Below, one piece after another: positions 55,101 to 62,842 of a DNA stretch of 64,000 bases. How positions within the stretch are numbered: position 1 is the stretch's first letter; each line of letters starts with the position of its first letter. The position numbers and the translations under genes were made by a program. The notes under the pieces were generated by a model, which made no database searches, was not told the origin of the DNA, and saw nothing but the letters and a program-made list of their open reading frames with translations. This DNA comes from an uncultured Mucilaginibacter sp. (lineage in GTDB: Bacteria; Bacteroidota; Bacteroidia; Sphingobacteriales; Sphingobacteriaceae), in contig NZ_CAJYGQ010000006.1 in assembly GCF_913773635.1 (NCBI RefSeq), forward strand, positions 1-64,000, given 5' to 3'.

Positions 55101-55522
55101 AGCAACAAAGCGATATATTCTTCCGCTTTATTGAGCAAGATCAGTACTTGCAAAGCCGTAAAGGTAAATATGCTGAACGTAATGGCGGTTTGTCTCCTTG
55201 GTTTAACCAGGTTGATTTACAATTCCAACAAGATTTGTTCCAGAACATAGGTGGTAAACGCAACACTTTGCAGTTTAACCTTACCATATCAAACTTTGCA
55301 AACTTTGTAAACAAAAACTGGGGTGTTCGTCAGGTTATTACACAGTCAAACGTGTTAGTGCCAACCAATGCAAACAACCTTACACCAGGTGGAACAACAC
55401 GTCCTACTTTCAGATTGCAATTTGACGGCAACTTGCCAACAAATGCAGTTAGAACCCGTGACGATGTGAGCTTTGCCTCAACTTACACTATGCAATTCGG
55501 TTTACGTTACATCTTCAACTAA
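52193..55522 (+). CDS. Oar-like TonB-dependent receptor with carboxypeptidase-regulatory-like domain
   Basis: A 1109-residue outer-membrane protein. The signal peptide MRKFLLLSMTFLLATVAAFA is at residues 1-20. A carboxypeptidase-regulatory-like beta domain (about 23-105: MTGLVKDSKEPLVGATIKAT ... YTIEVTYIGFEPQKF) is followed by the plug (about 125-230, NDLVRVTPQASADGQSIGGGNYRQNNITIDG) and a long beta barrel ending in FGLRYIFN, a typical C-terminal aromatic. The pattern fits the Oar/OmpA-related family, not SusC, and no SusD gene follows. The start at 52193 is chosen for the signal peptide. Substrate unknown. Codon use is smooth and it is probably highly expressed. Confidence 0.94.
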   Translation: MRKFLLLSMTFLLATVAAFAQVTTSSMTGLVKDSKEPLVGATIKATFVPAGTVYSTSTRADGRFSIPNMRAGGPYTIEVTYIGFEPQKFTDVTLKLGEPFVLNAVLAQTGTQLAAVNIVASNPRSVLNSDRSGSTTNISKRDILNLPSVRRNINDLVRVTPQASADGQSIGGGNYRQNNITIDGGNFNNQFGIGTNLPGNGNPIPLDALDEITVNVNPTDVRQSGFIGSAINATTRSGTNEFSGSAYTYFRSEKQQGTKVRNYPELVPADLNIKIYGARVGGPIIKNKLFFFANFEKAEEPGINSRFRASSASEPFPATPNVNRPTVTEMDAIKDYLVQKYGYNPGDYQNYGYKSTRTNIVGRIDWNISDKHRFNVRYSRLESQVPSFVSTSTNPLTSSVIYPNGGNRSDNNSLTFSNSNYYTNYNFYSLSAELNSTFFSRLANTFRFTYNNQNEPRSSTGGSAFPFVDILKDGRPFASFGSEPFTTGNLRDVNSLSFVDYVQYSFGKHNLLGGVQADISTTKNGFQRFATGYYVFNSFDDFKNNVNPRAFARTFSLNNDYSQAFPTFKNQTYSIYAQDDYNVNEKLRLSFGVRASLYRYSQDAITHPLVAGLTFANGERLNTGSLPKSAFLVSPRASFNYDVKGDRSLQLRGSAGIFSGGIPNVWIVSQVGDAGMIQFTQTAVTPSEVSAIAGPFDPNPRAYLPATPPAAGTTIPTALSFIDPKIKAPQTFKSNLALDARLPFGFTATVEAIYNRDFRTVLFRNPNLVEGQPLNVAGYPDNRLIYPSTNGAKYYNVLSAAGLPVANNTSGAAGLNTYVLDNGTKGHYFSIAGTIQKQFSKGLSASLSYIHSQARTQFDGNGDQPSGSWQNTYSVNGSNNPEMGYAGYVLPNRIVASFTYRKEYLKHLASQLTLFYNGSNQGRISYTYSTDLNRDGGNSDLIYVPKDPSEITFTPFTIGTGANAVTYTAQQQSDIFFRFIEQDQYLQSRKGKYAERNGGLSPWFNQVDLQFQQDLFQNIGGKRNTLQFNLTISNFANFVNKNWGVRQVITQSNVLVPTNANNLTPGGTTRPTFRLQFDGNLPTNAVRTRDDVSFASTYTMQFGLRYIFN

Positions 55523-55542
55523 GATATTCGTAACTTAATCAT

Positions 55543-55576
55543 AAAGCCGGTTGCAAATAATGGAACCGGCTTTTTT
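55543..55576 (+). terminator. Terminator of the receptor gene
   Basis: AAAGCCGGTT pairs with AACCGGCTTT, followed by a T run. Confidence 0.88.
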
Positions 55577-55629
55577 GTTGATGTTAAGTTATTCCTTCAA
55601 TCTACCCAAAGCAACACTACGTAAAAACA

Positions 55630-55666
55630 ACAAAGGCTGCCTCATAGTTAATGAGGCAGCCTTTGT
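55630..55666 (-). terminator. Terminator of dnaJ
   Basis: A perfect 16-bp stem (ACAAAGGCTGCCTCAT with its complement, loop AGTTA); the minus-strand transcript then reads TGTTTTTAC. Confidence 0.85.
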
Positions 55667-55685
55667 AATAATATTTAAAGCTTGC

Positions 55686-56855
55686 TTATTCGAAGTATTC
55701 TTTCATACGCTCAAAAAAGCTTTTCTCGTTTTTACCCGGACTTGGTTTAAAGTTGGGTGAGTTTTGCAGCTTTTCTAAAAGGTCGCGCTCTTCGCGGCTT
55801 AATGCCTTAGGAGTCCATATATTAATGTGTACCAATTGATCGCCGCGGTGGTATGAATTAACCTCAGGCACGCCTTTGCCTTTAAGGCGTAGTATTTTAC
55901 CGCCCTGGGTACCTGGTTCAATTTTAATCTTTGCTTTACCGTCAATAGTTGGCACTTCAACGCTGGTACCTAATGCCGCATCAACAAAGTTAATGTGCAT
56001 ATCGTAAATAACGTTGTTACCATCGCGTTTCAGGGTCTCATGTGGGACTTCTTCAATAAGAATAATCAAATCGCCCGGAACGCCACCACGCGGGGCTGCA
56101 TTACCCTTACCGCTCATGCTTAACTGCATACCTTCGCTTACGCCGGCAGGTATATTAATGCTTATAGTTTCTTCACCGCGCACAACACCATCACCATGGC
56201 ATACGTTACATTTTGACGTAACGGTACTGCCTTCGCCATTACAGGTAGGGCAGGTACTGGTAGTTTGCATTTGGCCCAAAATTGTATTGGTTACCCTGCG
56301 TACTGCTCCAGAGCCTCCACATGTTTTACAGGTTTGTACCGATGTTTTATCTTTAGCACCGCTACCATCACAAGTGCCGCATGGTACCTGCTTATTTACC
56401 TTTATTTTCTTTTCAACGCCGTTGGCAATTTCCTCTAAGGTAAGGCGTACTTTGATACGAAGGTTGCTGCCACGGGCCACTCTGCGACCACCGCCTTGCT
56501 GCCTGCCGCCACCGCCGCCACCAAAAAATCCCTCAAACGGACTACCGCCGCCAAATATATCACCAAACTGACTGAATATGTCATCCATATTCATGCCGCC
56601 ACCGCCGTAGCCGCCGCCGTTGGCCGATTGTGCGTTAGCGGCATGACCGAATTGGTCATAACGTTGGCGCTTATCAGGTTTGCTTAACACCTCGTAAGCC
56701 TCAGCAGCTTCTTTAAAAGCTTCCTCAGCGGCCTTATCGCCAGGATTTTTATCCGGGTGATATTTGATGGCCATTTTACGGTATGCCTTTTTTACCTCGT
56801 CTTCACTCGCCCCGCGCTGTACGCCTAATACGTCGTAATAATCTCTTTTTGACAT
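55686..56855 (-). CDS. dnaJ: Chaperone DnaJ
   Basis: The Hsp40 co-chaperone that stimulates DnaK ATPase and delivers substrates. It has 389 residues. The J domain (residues 1-70) has the HPD motif in [11 protein letters not shown], a Gly-rich linker follows (about 78-120, [11 protein letters not shown] and [12 protein letters not shown]), four CxxCxGxG zinc repeats ([32 protein letters not shown]) lie around 150-225, and the C-terminal substrate domains end in [10 protein letters not shown]. It is downstream of grpE on the same strand, with a word-repeat inverted repeat in the 95-bp spacer. Confidence 0.98.
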   Translation of the reverse strand: MSKRDYYDVLGVQRGASEDEVKKAYRKMAIKYHPDKNPGDKAAEEAFKEAAEAYEVLSKPDKRQRYDQFGHAANAQSANGGGYGGGGMNMDDIFSQFGDIFGGGSPFEGFFGGGGGGRQQGGGRRVARGSNLRIKVRLTLEEIANGVEKKIKVNKQVPCGTCDGSGAKDKTSVQTCKTCGGSGAVRRVTNTILGQMQTTSTCPTCNGEGSTVTSKCNVCHGDGVVRGEETISINIPAGVSEGMQLSMSGKGNAAPRGGVPGDLIILIEEVPHETLKRDGNNVIYDMHINFVDAALGTSVEVPTIDGKAKIKIEPGTQGGKILRLKGKGVPEVNSYHRGDQLVHINIWTPKALSREERDLLEKLQNSPNFKPSPGKNEKSFFERMKEYFE

Positions 56856-56881
56856 GTTTGTATGTTAAGGAGTAGATGACT

Positions 56882-56926
56882 GAATGAGCGAATAAGTGAT
56901 TTATACATTCACTCATTCGCTCATTC
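56882..56926. repeat. Inverted repeat in the grpE-dnaJ spacer
   Basis: GAATGAGCGAATAAGT (56882-56897) pairs with ACTCATTCGCTCATTC (56911-56926), 15 of 16. The arms are built from the near-repeated word GAATGAG(C/T). Confidence 0.7.
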
Positions 56927-56950
56927 AAACATTACTCATTCTCTTTCAAA

Positions 56951-57574
56951 TTACGCTCCAACAATAACTTTAGCATAGCGAACAACCTTGTCGCCCAAGT
57001 AGTAACCTTTTTCAAGCTCATCAACTACTTTGCCTTTAAGATCATCAGTAGGAGCCGGGATATTGGTGATAGCTTCATGAATGTCAGCATCAAAGGTTGT
57101 TCCTTTGGCTTCCATTTCTTTAAGGCCTTTTTGTGTTAAAATATTTTTAAGCTTTGACTGTACCAGTGCAATTCCTTCTTTAACTGCACTTACATCAGTA
57201 GCTGTTTCAGTAGCTTTAATGGCACGCTCAAAATCATCAAGCACAGGTAGTAATGATACAATCACCTCTTTACCGGCAGTTTGTAACAGCTCAACCCTTT
57301 CTTTGGTAGTGCGACGTTTAAAATTATCAAACTCAGCATACAGACGTAAGTATTTATCATTAGCCTGAGCCAAATCATCTTTTAATTTAGCTTCTGCGCT
57401 TATTTCAGTTTTTACTTCTTCGCTGCTTACGTTAAGTTCGTCTGCCAATGGATTTTCAGCTTGTTCGGCAGCAGCTGCGTTTTCTTCTGGAGTAGTATTT
57501 TCAGTATTCACGTCGTTTAATTCTTCGGGTGTATCCTGTTTGTTTTTTTTATTAAACATGTCTTTAAAGTTCAT
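56951..57574 (-). CDS. grpE: Nucleotide exchange factor GrpE
   Basis: The exchange factor that releases ADP from DnaK. It has 207 residues: an acidic, Glu/Asn/Ala-rich N-terminal ~70 residues, a long helix (AKLKDDLAQANDKYLRLYAEFDNFKRRTTKER), and the C-terminal beta domain with FDADIHEAI and GYYLGDKVVRYAKVIV. The start at 57574 (MNFKDMFNKKNKQ) is preferred over an in-frame extension of 10 residues. It is upstream of dnaJ; dnaK is not in the window. Confidence 0.96.
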   Translation of the reverse strand: MNFKDMFNKKNKQDTPEELNDVNTENTTPEENAAAAEQAENPLADELNVSSEEVKTEISAEAKLKDDLAQANDKYLRLYAEFDNFKRRTTKERVELLQTAGKEVIVSLLPVLDDFERAIKATETATDVSAVKEGIALVQSKLKNILTQKGLKEMEAKGTTFDADIHEAITNIPAPTDDLKGKVVDELEKGYYLGDKVVRYAKVIVGA

Positions 57575-57669
57575 GATGATTGTGCAAAACAAGTACCTTG
57601 CCATAGCCGCAAAGCGGTCAGGCTGTCAGTTAGTTGTTAATTCGATGAGTAAAATTGTCAATAGTGTGT

Positions 57670-57734
57670 TGTCAGCTGTCAGACATCAGGGGTCGAATAT
57701 TTCTATCTTTAACTGATGGCTTGAAGTTTTGACA
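57670..57734. repeat. Weak word-repeat inverted repeat upstream of grpE
   Basis: TGTCAGCTGTCAGACATCAG (57670-57689) is faced by CTGATGGCTTGAAGTTTTGACA (57713-57734). The pairing is imperfect. Its style resembles the repeats at 3861 and 56882. Confidence 0.4.
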
Positions 57735-57740
57735 GTTACA

Positions 57741-58421
57741 CTAAATAGCTACATCCTGTAAAACCTTACCCGATTCGCATTTTACTATGCGCGATGGGAA
57801 CTGGCGGATGATATGATAATCATGCGTTGCGCATACTACTGCGGTTCCCGATAGGCTGATCTGTTTCAATAGCATAACAATCTCTTCTGAGGTATCAGGG
57901 TCAAGATTACCGGTAGGTTCGTCAGCCAGTATAATTTCAGGATCATTAAGCAGGGCACGTGCAATTACTACACGTTGCTGTTCACCACCCGAAAGTTCAT
58001 GCGGCATTTTCTTGATTTTCGAGCGCAAACCAACTTTCTCCAGTACATCGCGGATGCGTTCGGCAATCAGATTTTTGTCTTTCCAACCTGTGGCCTTCAT
58101 TACAAACTGCAGGTTTTGCTCAATGGTACGATCGGTAAGTAACTGAAAATCCTGGAAAACAATGCCCAGTTTACGTCTTAAATATGGCACATCCCTGCTG
58201 GCAAGTTTGCGCAAATCATAACCACCTGCATGGCCTTCACCGTTTGTAATGTTGAGGTCTCCGTAAATAACCTTCAGCAAACTGCTTTTGCCTGAACCTG
58301 TGAGGCCAATCAGCCAAACAAAGTCGCCTTTGTCAATATGCAGGTTTACGTCAGATAGTACGAGGTGCTTTTGCTGAAATATATCAACACCTTGCAGTTT
58401 TATAATGGAGTTTCCTATCAT
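57741..58421 (-). CDS. ftsE: Cell division ATP-binding protein FtsE
   Basis: A 226-residue ABC ATPase of the FtsE type, which with FtsX links the divisome to peptidoglycan hydrolases. Walker [10 protein letters not shown] (about residues 37-45), the Q loop [10 protein letters not shown], signature [15 protein letters not shown], Walker [14 protein letters not shown] and H loop ATHDYHII are intact. The [17 protein letters not shown] segment is FtsE-like. ftsX is not adjacent; in E. coli it directly follows ftsE. It is downstream of a small conserved gene and the acyl-CoA reductase gene on the same strand. Confidence 0.9.
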   Translation of the reverse strand: MIGNSIIKLQGVDIFQQKHLVLSDVNLHIDKGDFVWLIGLTGSGKSSLLKVIYGDLNITNGEGHAGGYDLRKLASRDVPYLRRKLGIVFQDFQLLTDRTIEQNLQFVMKATGWKDKNLIAERIRDVLEKVGLRSKIKKMPHELSGGEQQRVVIARALLNDPEIILADEPTGNLDPDTSEEIVMLLKQISLSGTAVVCATHDYHIIRQFPSRIVKCESGKVLQDVAI

Positions 58422-58427
58422 TTTTAG

Positions 58428-58631
58428 TTACAGTTCGAGTTTTAAAATCTGGCCAAAAGGCAGGTCTTTAATCAGACCCATAATATAATCGGCCTTATCG
58501 GCCAGTCCTACCTTGTCAAGCGATTTGTCGGGCCTGTCAACCCTAAAATAAGCTAGTAGGGTAAACTGCTCATCGCGCAGCTGCACATAGTCAGGTATTT
58601 TGGCAACGCCTTTTACTTTAATAATATACAT
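58428..58631 (-). CDS. Conserved small protein between acyl-CoA reductase and ftsE
   Basis: A 67-residue protein (MYIIKVKGVAKIPDYVQLRDEQFTLLAYFRV ...) without signal or membrane segments. The start at 58631 is ATG; an in-frame TTG three codons earlier is less likely. It lies 6 bp before ftsE and 21 bp after the acyl-CoA reductase gene, so it is almost certainly in the operon. Function unknown; I do not recognise a family. Confidence 0.75.
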   Translation of the reverse strand: MYIIKVKGVAKIPDYVQLRDEQFTLLAYFRVDRPDKSLDKVGLADKADYIMGLIKDLPFGQILKLEL

Positions 58632-58652
58632 GCCCTTCAAAAGTACGTAAAA

Positions 58653-59675
58653 TTAAAGATTTGCCAAGAAACGCAACGTGTCAATTCCATCAGCGTAATC
58701 CCAAAGTGCCGGGCACTGGCTTTGTCCGAAATCAACTACCTGGTTGTTGGCTTTAATGTTGGCTGATGTAACAATACACTGTATGTTTTCGCTTTGTTTG
58801 CTTAAGTTGTCTTGTGCCAACGTCAAATCAGCGTATTCTTCATAGAAAATCACAGCAAGGGGAGAAGCCAGGCGCTCGTCTTGCTTCAATAGCAAAAATC
58901 CGTTGTCTAAATGCTTGTCGCGGTTAACAAGGTATATGGCTTTATTATAGTCGTAATTATTATGATACTTGCTATGCTGAATAACAGGGTAGTAATCTTC
59001 AATGGCTTCAAAAAAAGGTACAAAATCATACCCTGTAGGAACTAGTAGTTTTGAAACGTTCCGGCATCCAAGACCGAAGTATTCAAATATATCTTTGCCA
59101 AGGTCATGCAGTTGTTCTTTGCTTTCATTGCCGGTAAGCAGGGCCACGCTGTTTCGGTTTTTGCGTATGATGTTTGGTACTTTGCCAAAGTAATAGTCAA
59201 AATAGCGAGATGTATTGTTGCTTCCTGTTGCTATGATGGCGTCAAACCCTTCCAGCTTATCAGTAAAAATAAAGTATTGTGCCAGCCCCGGTTCAATATC
59301 AGTTAGCAATTTGAGCACATATTTTATAAGGCGGGCATCTTGCGATGACGCTTTAATGAGTGCAATGTTGCCGCTCAGCAATACACATAGTACATCATGA
59401 AAGCCAACCAACGGAATATTACCTGCCAGTATCAGACCTACTTTCTTAGGCTCGTGATCGGCAAATTGATAGGCTGAAAGCCATTGCTCCAAATTCTCTT
59501 GCGTAAGTGATTGTGCTATTGCATCAAGAGCTTGATTTACACTTTGGGGAGTAAACCAGGCATTGTAATGATGTTCGGTTTGTATAATTTGCTGCAGGTT
59601 ATCATCCCGAGTAGCTAATTGTCTACCTAATTGAGTGATTATCTGGATTAAATATGAATTGCTGAATTTTGACAT
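58653..59675 (-). CDS. LuxC-like acyl-CoA reductase
   Basis: A 340-residue member of the LuxC-type acyl-CoA reductase family, which reduces acyl thioesters to aldehydes with NADPH in characterised members. The region GLILAGNIPLVGFHDVLCVLLSGN binds nucleotide, GSNNTSRYFDYYFGKVPNIIRKNRNSVALLTG is the LuxC/aldehyde-dehydrogenase-like core, and Cys in YFGLGCRNVSKL is the likely acyl acceptor. Luciferase genes are absent. It is the first gene of the acyl-CoA reductase-small protein-ftsE unit and divergent from the ferredoxin gene. The in vivo substrate is unknown. Confidence 0.9.
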   Translation of the reverse strand: MSKFSNSYLIQIITQLGRQLATRDDNLQQIIQTEHHYNAWFTPQSVNQALDAIAQSLTQENLEQWLSAYQFADHEPKKVGLILAGNIPLVGFHDVLCVLLSGNIALIKASSQDARLIKYVLKLLTDIEPGLAQYFIFTDKLEGFDAIIATGSNNTSRYFDYYFGKVPNIIRKNRNSVALLTGNESKEQLHDLGKDIFEYFGLGCRNVSKLLVPTGYDFVPFFEAIEDYYPVIQHSKYHNNYDYNKAIYLVNRDKHLDNGFLLLKQDERLASPLAVIFYEEYADLTLAQDNLSKQSENIQCIVTSANIKANNQVVDFGQSQCPALWDYADGIDTLRFLANL

Positions 59676-59715
59676 ACGTATAGTATCAACTGAAACCCAA
59701 AAGCGATTTTTTTGT

Positions 59716-59723
59716 TATATTTG
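59716..59723 (+). promoter_or_regulatory. TAnnTTTG promoter element of the ferredoxin gene
   Basis: TATATTTG, an exact match, about 60 nt before the ATG. Confidence 0.55.
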
Positions 59724-59783
59724 TGGGCTTTTTAAAACGAGGCAAAGTTAAACAAGAATATAAGATTTTAGCGATACAGATAT

Positions 59784-60137
59784 ATGGCAATTATAATCAC
59801 CGACGAATGTATTAATTGCGGAGCTTGCGAACCCGAATGCCCGAATAACGCTATTTACGATGCGGGAGCATCTTGGCGCTTTTCGGACGGTACCGAGTTG
59901 CGCGGCGTTATCGACTTTGGCGATGGCAACACCCTGAATGCTGAAGAAGCACAGGCTGCAATTTCAGATGATATTTACTACATCGTTCCTGATAAGTGTA
60001 CCGAGTGTGTTGGTTTTCATGATGAACCGCAATGTGCTGCTGTTTGTCCGGTGGATTGCTGCGTTGATGATGAAAACGTACGCGAAACCGAAGATGAATT
60101 GATAGCCAAAAAGGAATGGCTGCACATGGAAGGATAG
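59784..60137 (+). CDS. YfhL-like ferredoxin with two [4Fe-4S] clusters
   Basis: A 117-residue ferredoxin. The first cluster motif is [12 protein letters not shown] (Cys9, 12, 15, 19). The second is [18 protein letters not shown], with the eight-residue gap after the second Cys that marks the YfhL/FdxN subgroup. About 45 residues ([20 protein letters not shown] and following) separate the clusters, longer than in E. coli YfhL. In E. coli YfhL has been linked to tRNA uridine hydroxylation; that role is only an analogy here. It is monocistronic with a strong terminator and divergent from the LuxC-like gene. Confidence 0.92.
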   Translation: MAIIITDECINCGACEPECPNNAIYDAGASWRFSDGTELRGVIDFGDGNTLNAEEAQAAISDDIYYIVPDKCTECVGFHDEPQCAAVCPVDCCVDDENVRETEDELIAKKEWLHMEG

Positions 60138-60155
60138 TATCCATTTAAAATATTT

Positions 60156-60188
60156 CAAAAAGGGGCACCCAAAAGGTGCCCCTTTTTG
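60156..60188 (+). terminator. Terminator of the ferredoxin gene
   Basis: A perfect 14-bp stem (CAAAAAGGGGCACC with GGTGCCCCTTTTTG) with a 5-nt loop. Confidence 0.92.
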
Positions 60189-60201
60189 TTTATATTGTAA
60201 C

Positions 60202-60845
60202 GTGGCTCTTTTTAAACAACTTGAAGATATTCTTTCAAATTTTTTCAATGGGTTGAAGTTAATTCGACCTTTATTCCAAAATGAAGTTCCGGCAATTAGG
60301 TTCGAACTACACTCCGGAAAGTTTGATATTGGAAACAATGAATATATGCTGGAGGTTGCGGAGCGTATAAACAAAGTAAGCTCCTTGGTAATGAGTAATG
60401 ATGATCAAATATATCTTTACTACAACCTTTATTCTTGGAAAAGAGAAAGATAAGAAAGCGGGGATATCTATTTAATCAGCTTCGACATAGTACAAAACTT
60501 GAATACGAATTTCGTAAACGTAAGTATACCTCATACAATCACGCTTTTAGTAAAGCGGAGGGGGCTTGCCAGTTAATTGTCAAGGATAAGGCTTGTAATA
60601 TAAATTTCAAAAACATTTTCACAAGTATTGCTAATAACGACTTCTTTATAATACCAAGAATTGAAGGAGAACTCTATATTGTTAATGAATCAAAAAAATG
60701 CATCCTATTAATGTACGATGATAGGGGATGCGACTTAACTTCTTATGATATACCTTTTCTGCAAAATGTTTATACTGAATGTTCTCAAATTGTATTAGAA
60801 GCAAATAGAGAAGAAATTAAAAGGCGCTTGTTAACAAATGGATGA
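60202..60845 (+). pseudogene. Frameshifted DUF3885 gene
   Basis: Two overlapping frames together make one DUF3885 protein of normal length (about 210 residues). The first (60202-60453, GTG start) gives the N-terminal half through DDQIYLYYNLYSWKRER. The second (60435-60845) continues with EKRKIRKRGYLFNQL and carries NIFTSIANNDFFIIPRIEGELYIVN and the family block MYDDRGCDLTS, ending YTECSQIVLEANREEIKRRL. The frame changes by one base near 60436-60450, in an A/G-rich stretch (GGAAAAGAGAAAG). A one-base indel, a sequencing error, or less likely programmed frameshifting would explain it. The region is more AT-rich than its neighbours. Function unknown. Confidence 0.8.
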
Positions 60846-60864
60846 TTAAGATTACATTAGCAGC

Positions 60865-61629
60865 ATGGAATACGGTATTTCACAGTTAGCCATAATACCC
60901 GTTAGGGGAGAAGCAAGCGAGCGGGCCGAAATGGTAACGCAACTTTTATTCGGCGAAACATTTCAGATTTTAGAGACGCAAGAGAAATGGGTTAAAATTA
61001 AAACTGCATACGATGATTATGAAGGCTGGATTAGCAAAGTGCAGCTAACCACGTGTGCTATGCTGGATTACGAAGTTTTTGAGGAGCAGATAGCATTACC
61101 GTTGACCAGTAAGCCGCTAACCGAAGCTGTGAAGGTGTCTGATCAAAGCAAAATATACCTGCCGGCCTGTAGTGCCTTGCCATACTGGAATACCAACACC
61201 TGTAAAATAAATACCGAGCTATACGAGGTAGCCGATCATGACTTTACCGTTGCTGATTTAATGACAACTGCCAAAAGCTATCTAAACACACCATACCTGT
61301 GGGGTGGTCGTACACATTTCGGTATTGATTGTTCCGGATTTACGCAGGCTGTTTTAAAACTGCATGGCATCAAAATAAAACGTGATGCGAGTCAGCAAGC
61401 AGAGCAAGGTAGCGTTGTAGATTTTTTACCTGCCGCACAACCCGGCGACCTGGCTTTTTTTGATAATGACGAAGGCCGTATTGTACACGTTGGCATTATG
61501 CTCAGTACCGATCAAATTATTCACGCCTCAGGCCGCGTAAAAATTGATAAGATAGACGGACAAGGGATATATTCGGAAGAATTGAAGAAACATACCCATA
61601 AATTGAGGATAGTGAAGCGGTATGTATAG
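60865..61629 (+). CDS. NlpC/P60 (C40) peptidase with SH3-like domain
   Basis: A 254-residue cell-wall peptidase-type protein. The N-terminal ~70 residues form an SH3-like domain (IIPVRGEASERAEMVTQLLFGETFQILE ... DDYEGWI). The C-terminal NlpC/P60 domain has the catalytic Cys in GIDCSGFTQAV, His in RIVHVGIML and the third polar residue in IIHASG. Characterised relatives cleave gamma-D-Glu-diaminopimelate bonds in peptidoglycan. No signal peptide is visible, so it may act on imported muropeptides in the cytoplasm. A TACATTAG near-promoter lies just upstream. Confidence 0.92.
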   Translation: MEYGISQLAIIPVRGEASERAEMVTQLLFGETFQILETQEKWVKIKTAYDDYEGWISKVQLTTCAMLDYEVFEEQIALPLTSKPLTEAVKVSDQSKIYLPACSALPYWNTNTCKINTELYEVADHDFTVADLMTTAKSYLNTPYLWGGRTHFGIDCSGFTQAVLKLHGIKIKRDASQQAEQGSVVDFLPAAQPGDLAFFDNDEGRIVHVGIMLSTDQIIHASGRVKIDKIDGQGIYSEELKKHTHKLRIVKRYV

Positions 61630-61782
61630 TTAATTTCGTGTGTAACCTCTAACAAACGTGAGAGATCTTAAATACTTTTCTTGTAACAGAATCGGTCTAA
61701 ATTTCTAGAGAATTATAGAAATAAGTATTAATAGCTAACTCTGTGAATAGTTAAAACCGTGTAATTCAGTTTTTATTCGTTG

Positions 61783-61874
61783 GGGCGTTGCCTCCGGCCG
61801 GGCTATCCGCTGCAAGTCCTCACTTCGCTATGCTGCATTGCGGGCTTTACGCTACTATCCCTAACGCAAACTGC
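61783..61874 (+). repeat. Dispersed ~92-bp repeat, copy 1
   Basis: It begins GGGCGTTGCC and ends CCTAACGCAAACTGC; GCGTT and AACGC form short inverted ends. Inside are two half-units, GGGCTATCCGCT and GGGCTTTACGCT. It matches the copy at 63529 in about 76 of 93 aligned positions by hand. It ends 2 bp before the stop of the WD40 gene. Confidence 0.85.
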
Positions 61875-61876
61875 CA

Positions 61877-62788
61877 CTAAAATTCAACATCCCAAGCAAT
61901 AATGAGCTTATCGTCACCTGTCGATAGCAGTTGGTTGCCATTCCATGCCAATTTATTTATTGATAGTTGGTGTGAAGCATAGCCCTTTTCGCGACTAATG
62001 ATTTTATAAAGTTTAAAATCATCGGCACCCCAAATTTTAATGCTTTTATCCATACTGGCCGATGCAAAGTAAGGCTGAGTAGGGTGGAATAAAACGTGGT
62101 TTACGGCAAACATGTGCGCCGGTACACTTTGCTTTAGTGATTGGGTAGCAATATCCCAAACCTTAATTTGAGCATCGCGTGCGCCCGAAAGTAGGTGTTG
62201 CCCATCTGGCGAGTATTGAACCGTGAAAACGGCCATAGTATGGTCTTTCAAAGCACCCGCATAACTGTAGTCAGAAAGGTTATAAAGCTGCACTGAATTG
62301 TCGCGACAGCCGAAAGCCACCTGCTTTTCATCAGGCGAAATGCTGATACTGCGAACCGTATCGTGTGATACCTGTATGGAATGAAGCAGCTGCAATGTAT
62401 CTAAGTTCCAAACGCTTACTTTACCATCTTCCGATGCTATTAGCAACTCCTTTTTGCCAGGTACCGATTTTATATCAAATATGGGCTTACCATGTTGTTT
62501 AAGCGTATGGGTTACCCTTTGCTCAATAAAGTTGAACACCAGTACGTCACCATTACGCATACCCGTAAACATTAAAGGATAACCTACCGGGCAATGAACT
62601 GCATAAACTGAAGCGGCAACCGGAAACATAACTTTGATAAATGCCCGTTTTTCCAGGCTCCATTCCACAACGCCCTTATCGTTACCTGCACTGAACAATA
62701 TACCCGGCTTTTGAGAAAGTTCCAACGCAAAAATAGGGTTGCCGTGCCCGGTAAGTTCAAATGATTTTCTTACTTCCATAAGTCCCAT
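61877..62788 (-). CDS. WD40 repeat protein
   Basis: A 303-residue protein made entirely of WD40 repeats, about seven, forming one beta propeller. Typical repeat ends are VSVWNLD, VQLYNLS, IKVWDIA, IKIWGAD and IIAWDVEF. There is no signal peptide or catalytic domain, so it is likely a cytoplasmic protein-interaction scaffold. It lies downstream of hisIE on the same strand, 54 bp away, so it may be co-transcribed with the histidine genes. The start may be the first or fourth codon (both ATG). Partner unknown. Confidence 0.9.
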   Translation of the reverse strand: MGLMEVRKSFELTGHGNPIFALELSQKPGILFSAGNDKGVVEWSLEKRAFIKVMFPVAASVYAVHCPVGYPLMFTGMRNGDVLVFNFIEQRVTHTLKQHGKPIFDIKSVPGKKELLIASEDGKVSVWNLDTLQLLHSIQVSHDTVRSISISPDEKQVAFGCRDNSVQLYNLSDYSYAGALKDHTMAVFTVQYSPDGQHLLSGARDAQIKVWDIATQSLKQSVPAHMFAVNHVLFHPTQPYFASASMDKSIKIWGADDFKLYKIISREKGYASHQLSINKLAWNGNQLLSTGDDKLIIAWDVEF

Positions 62789-62842
62789 TTTCCTGAGTGG
62801 AGTTTGTATTTAATAGTTACAGGGATTTAGTGCAATCATCCT

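Noticed and set aside
56014..56571. 185-residue plus-strand frame inside dnaJ
   Set aside because: Antisense to the zinc-finger and Gly-rich region of dnaJ; Pro-rich low complexity explained by the Gly codons.
60435..60845. A separate 136-residue gene
   Set aside because: It starts mid-domain with TTG and continues the DUF3885 sequence of the preceding frame; treated as one broken gene.
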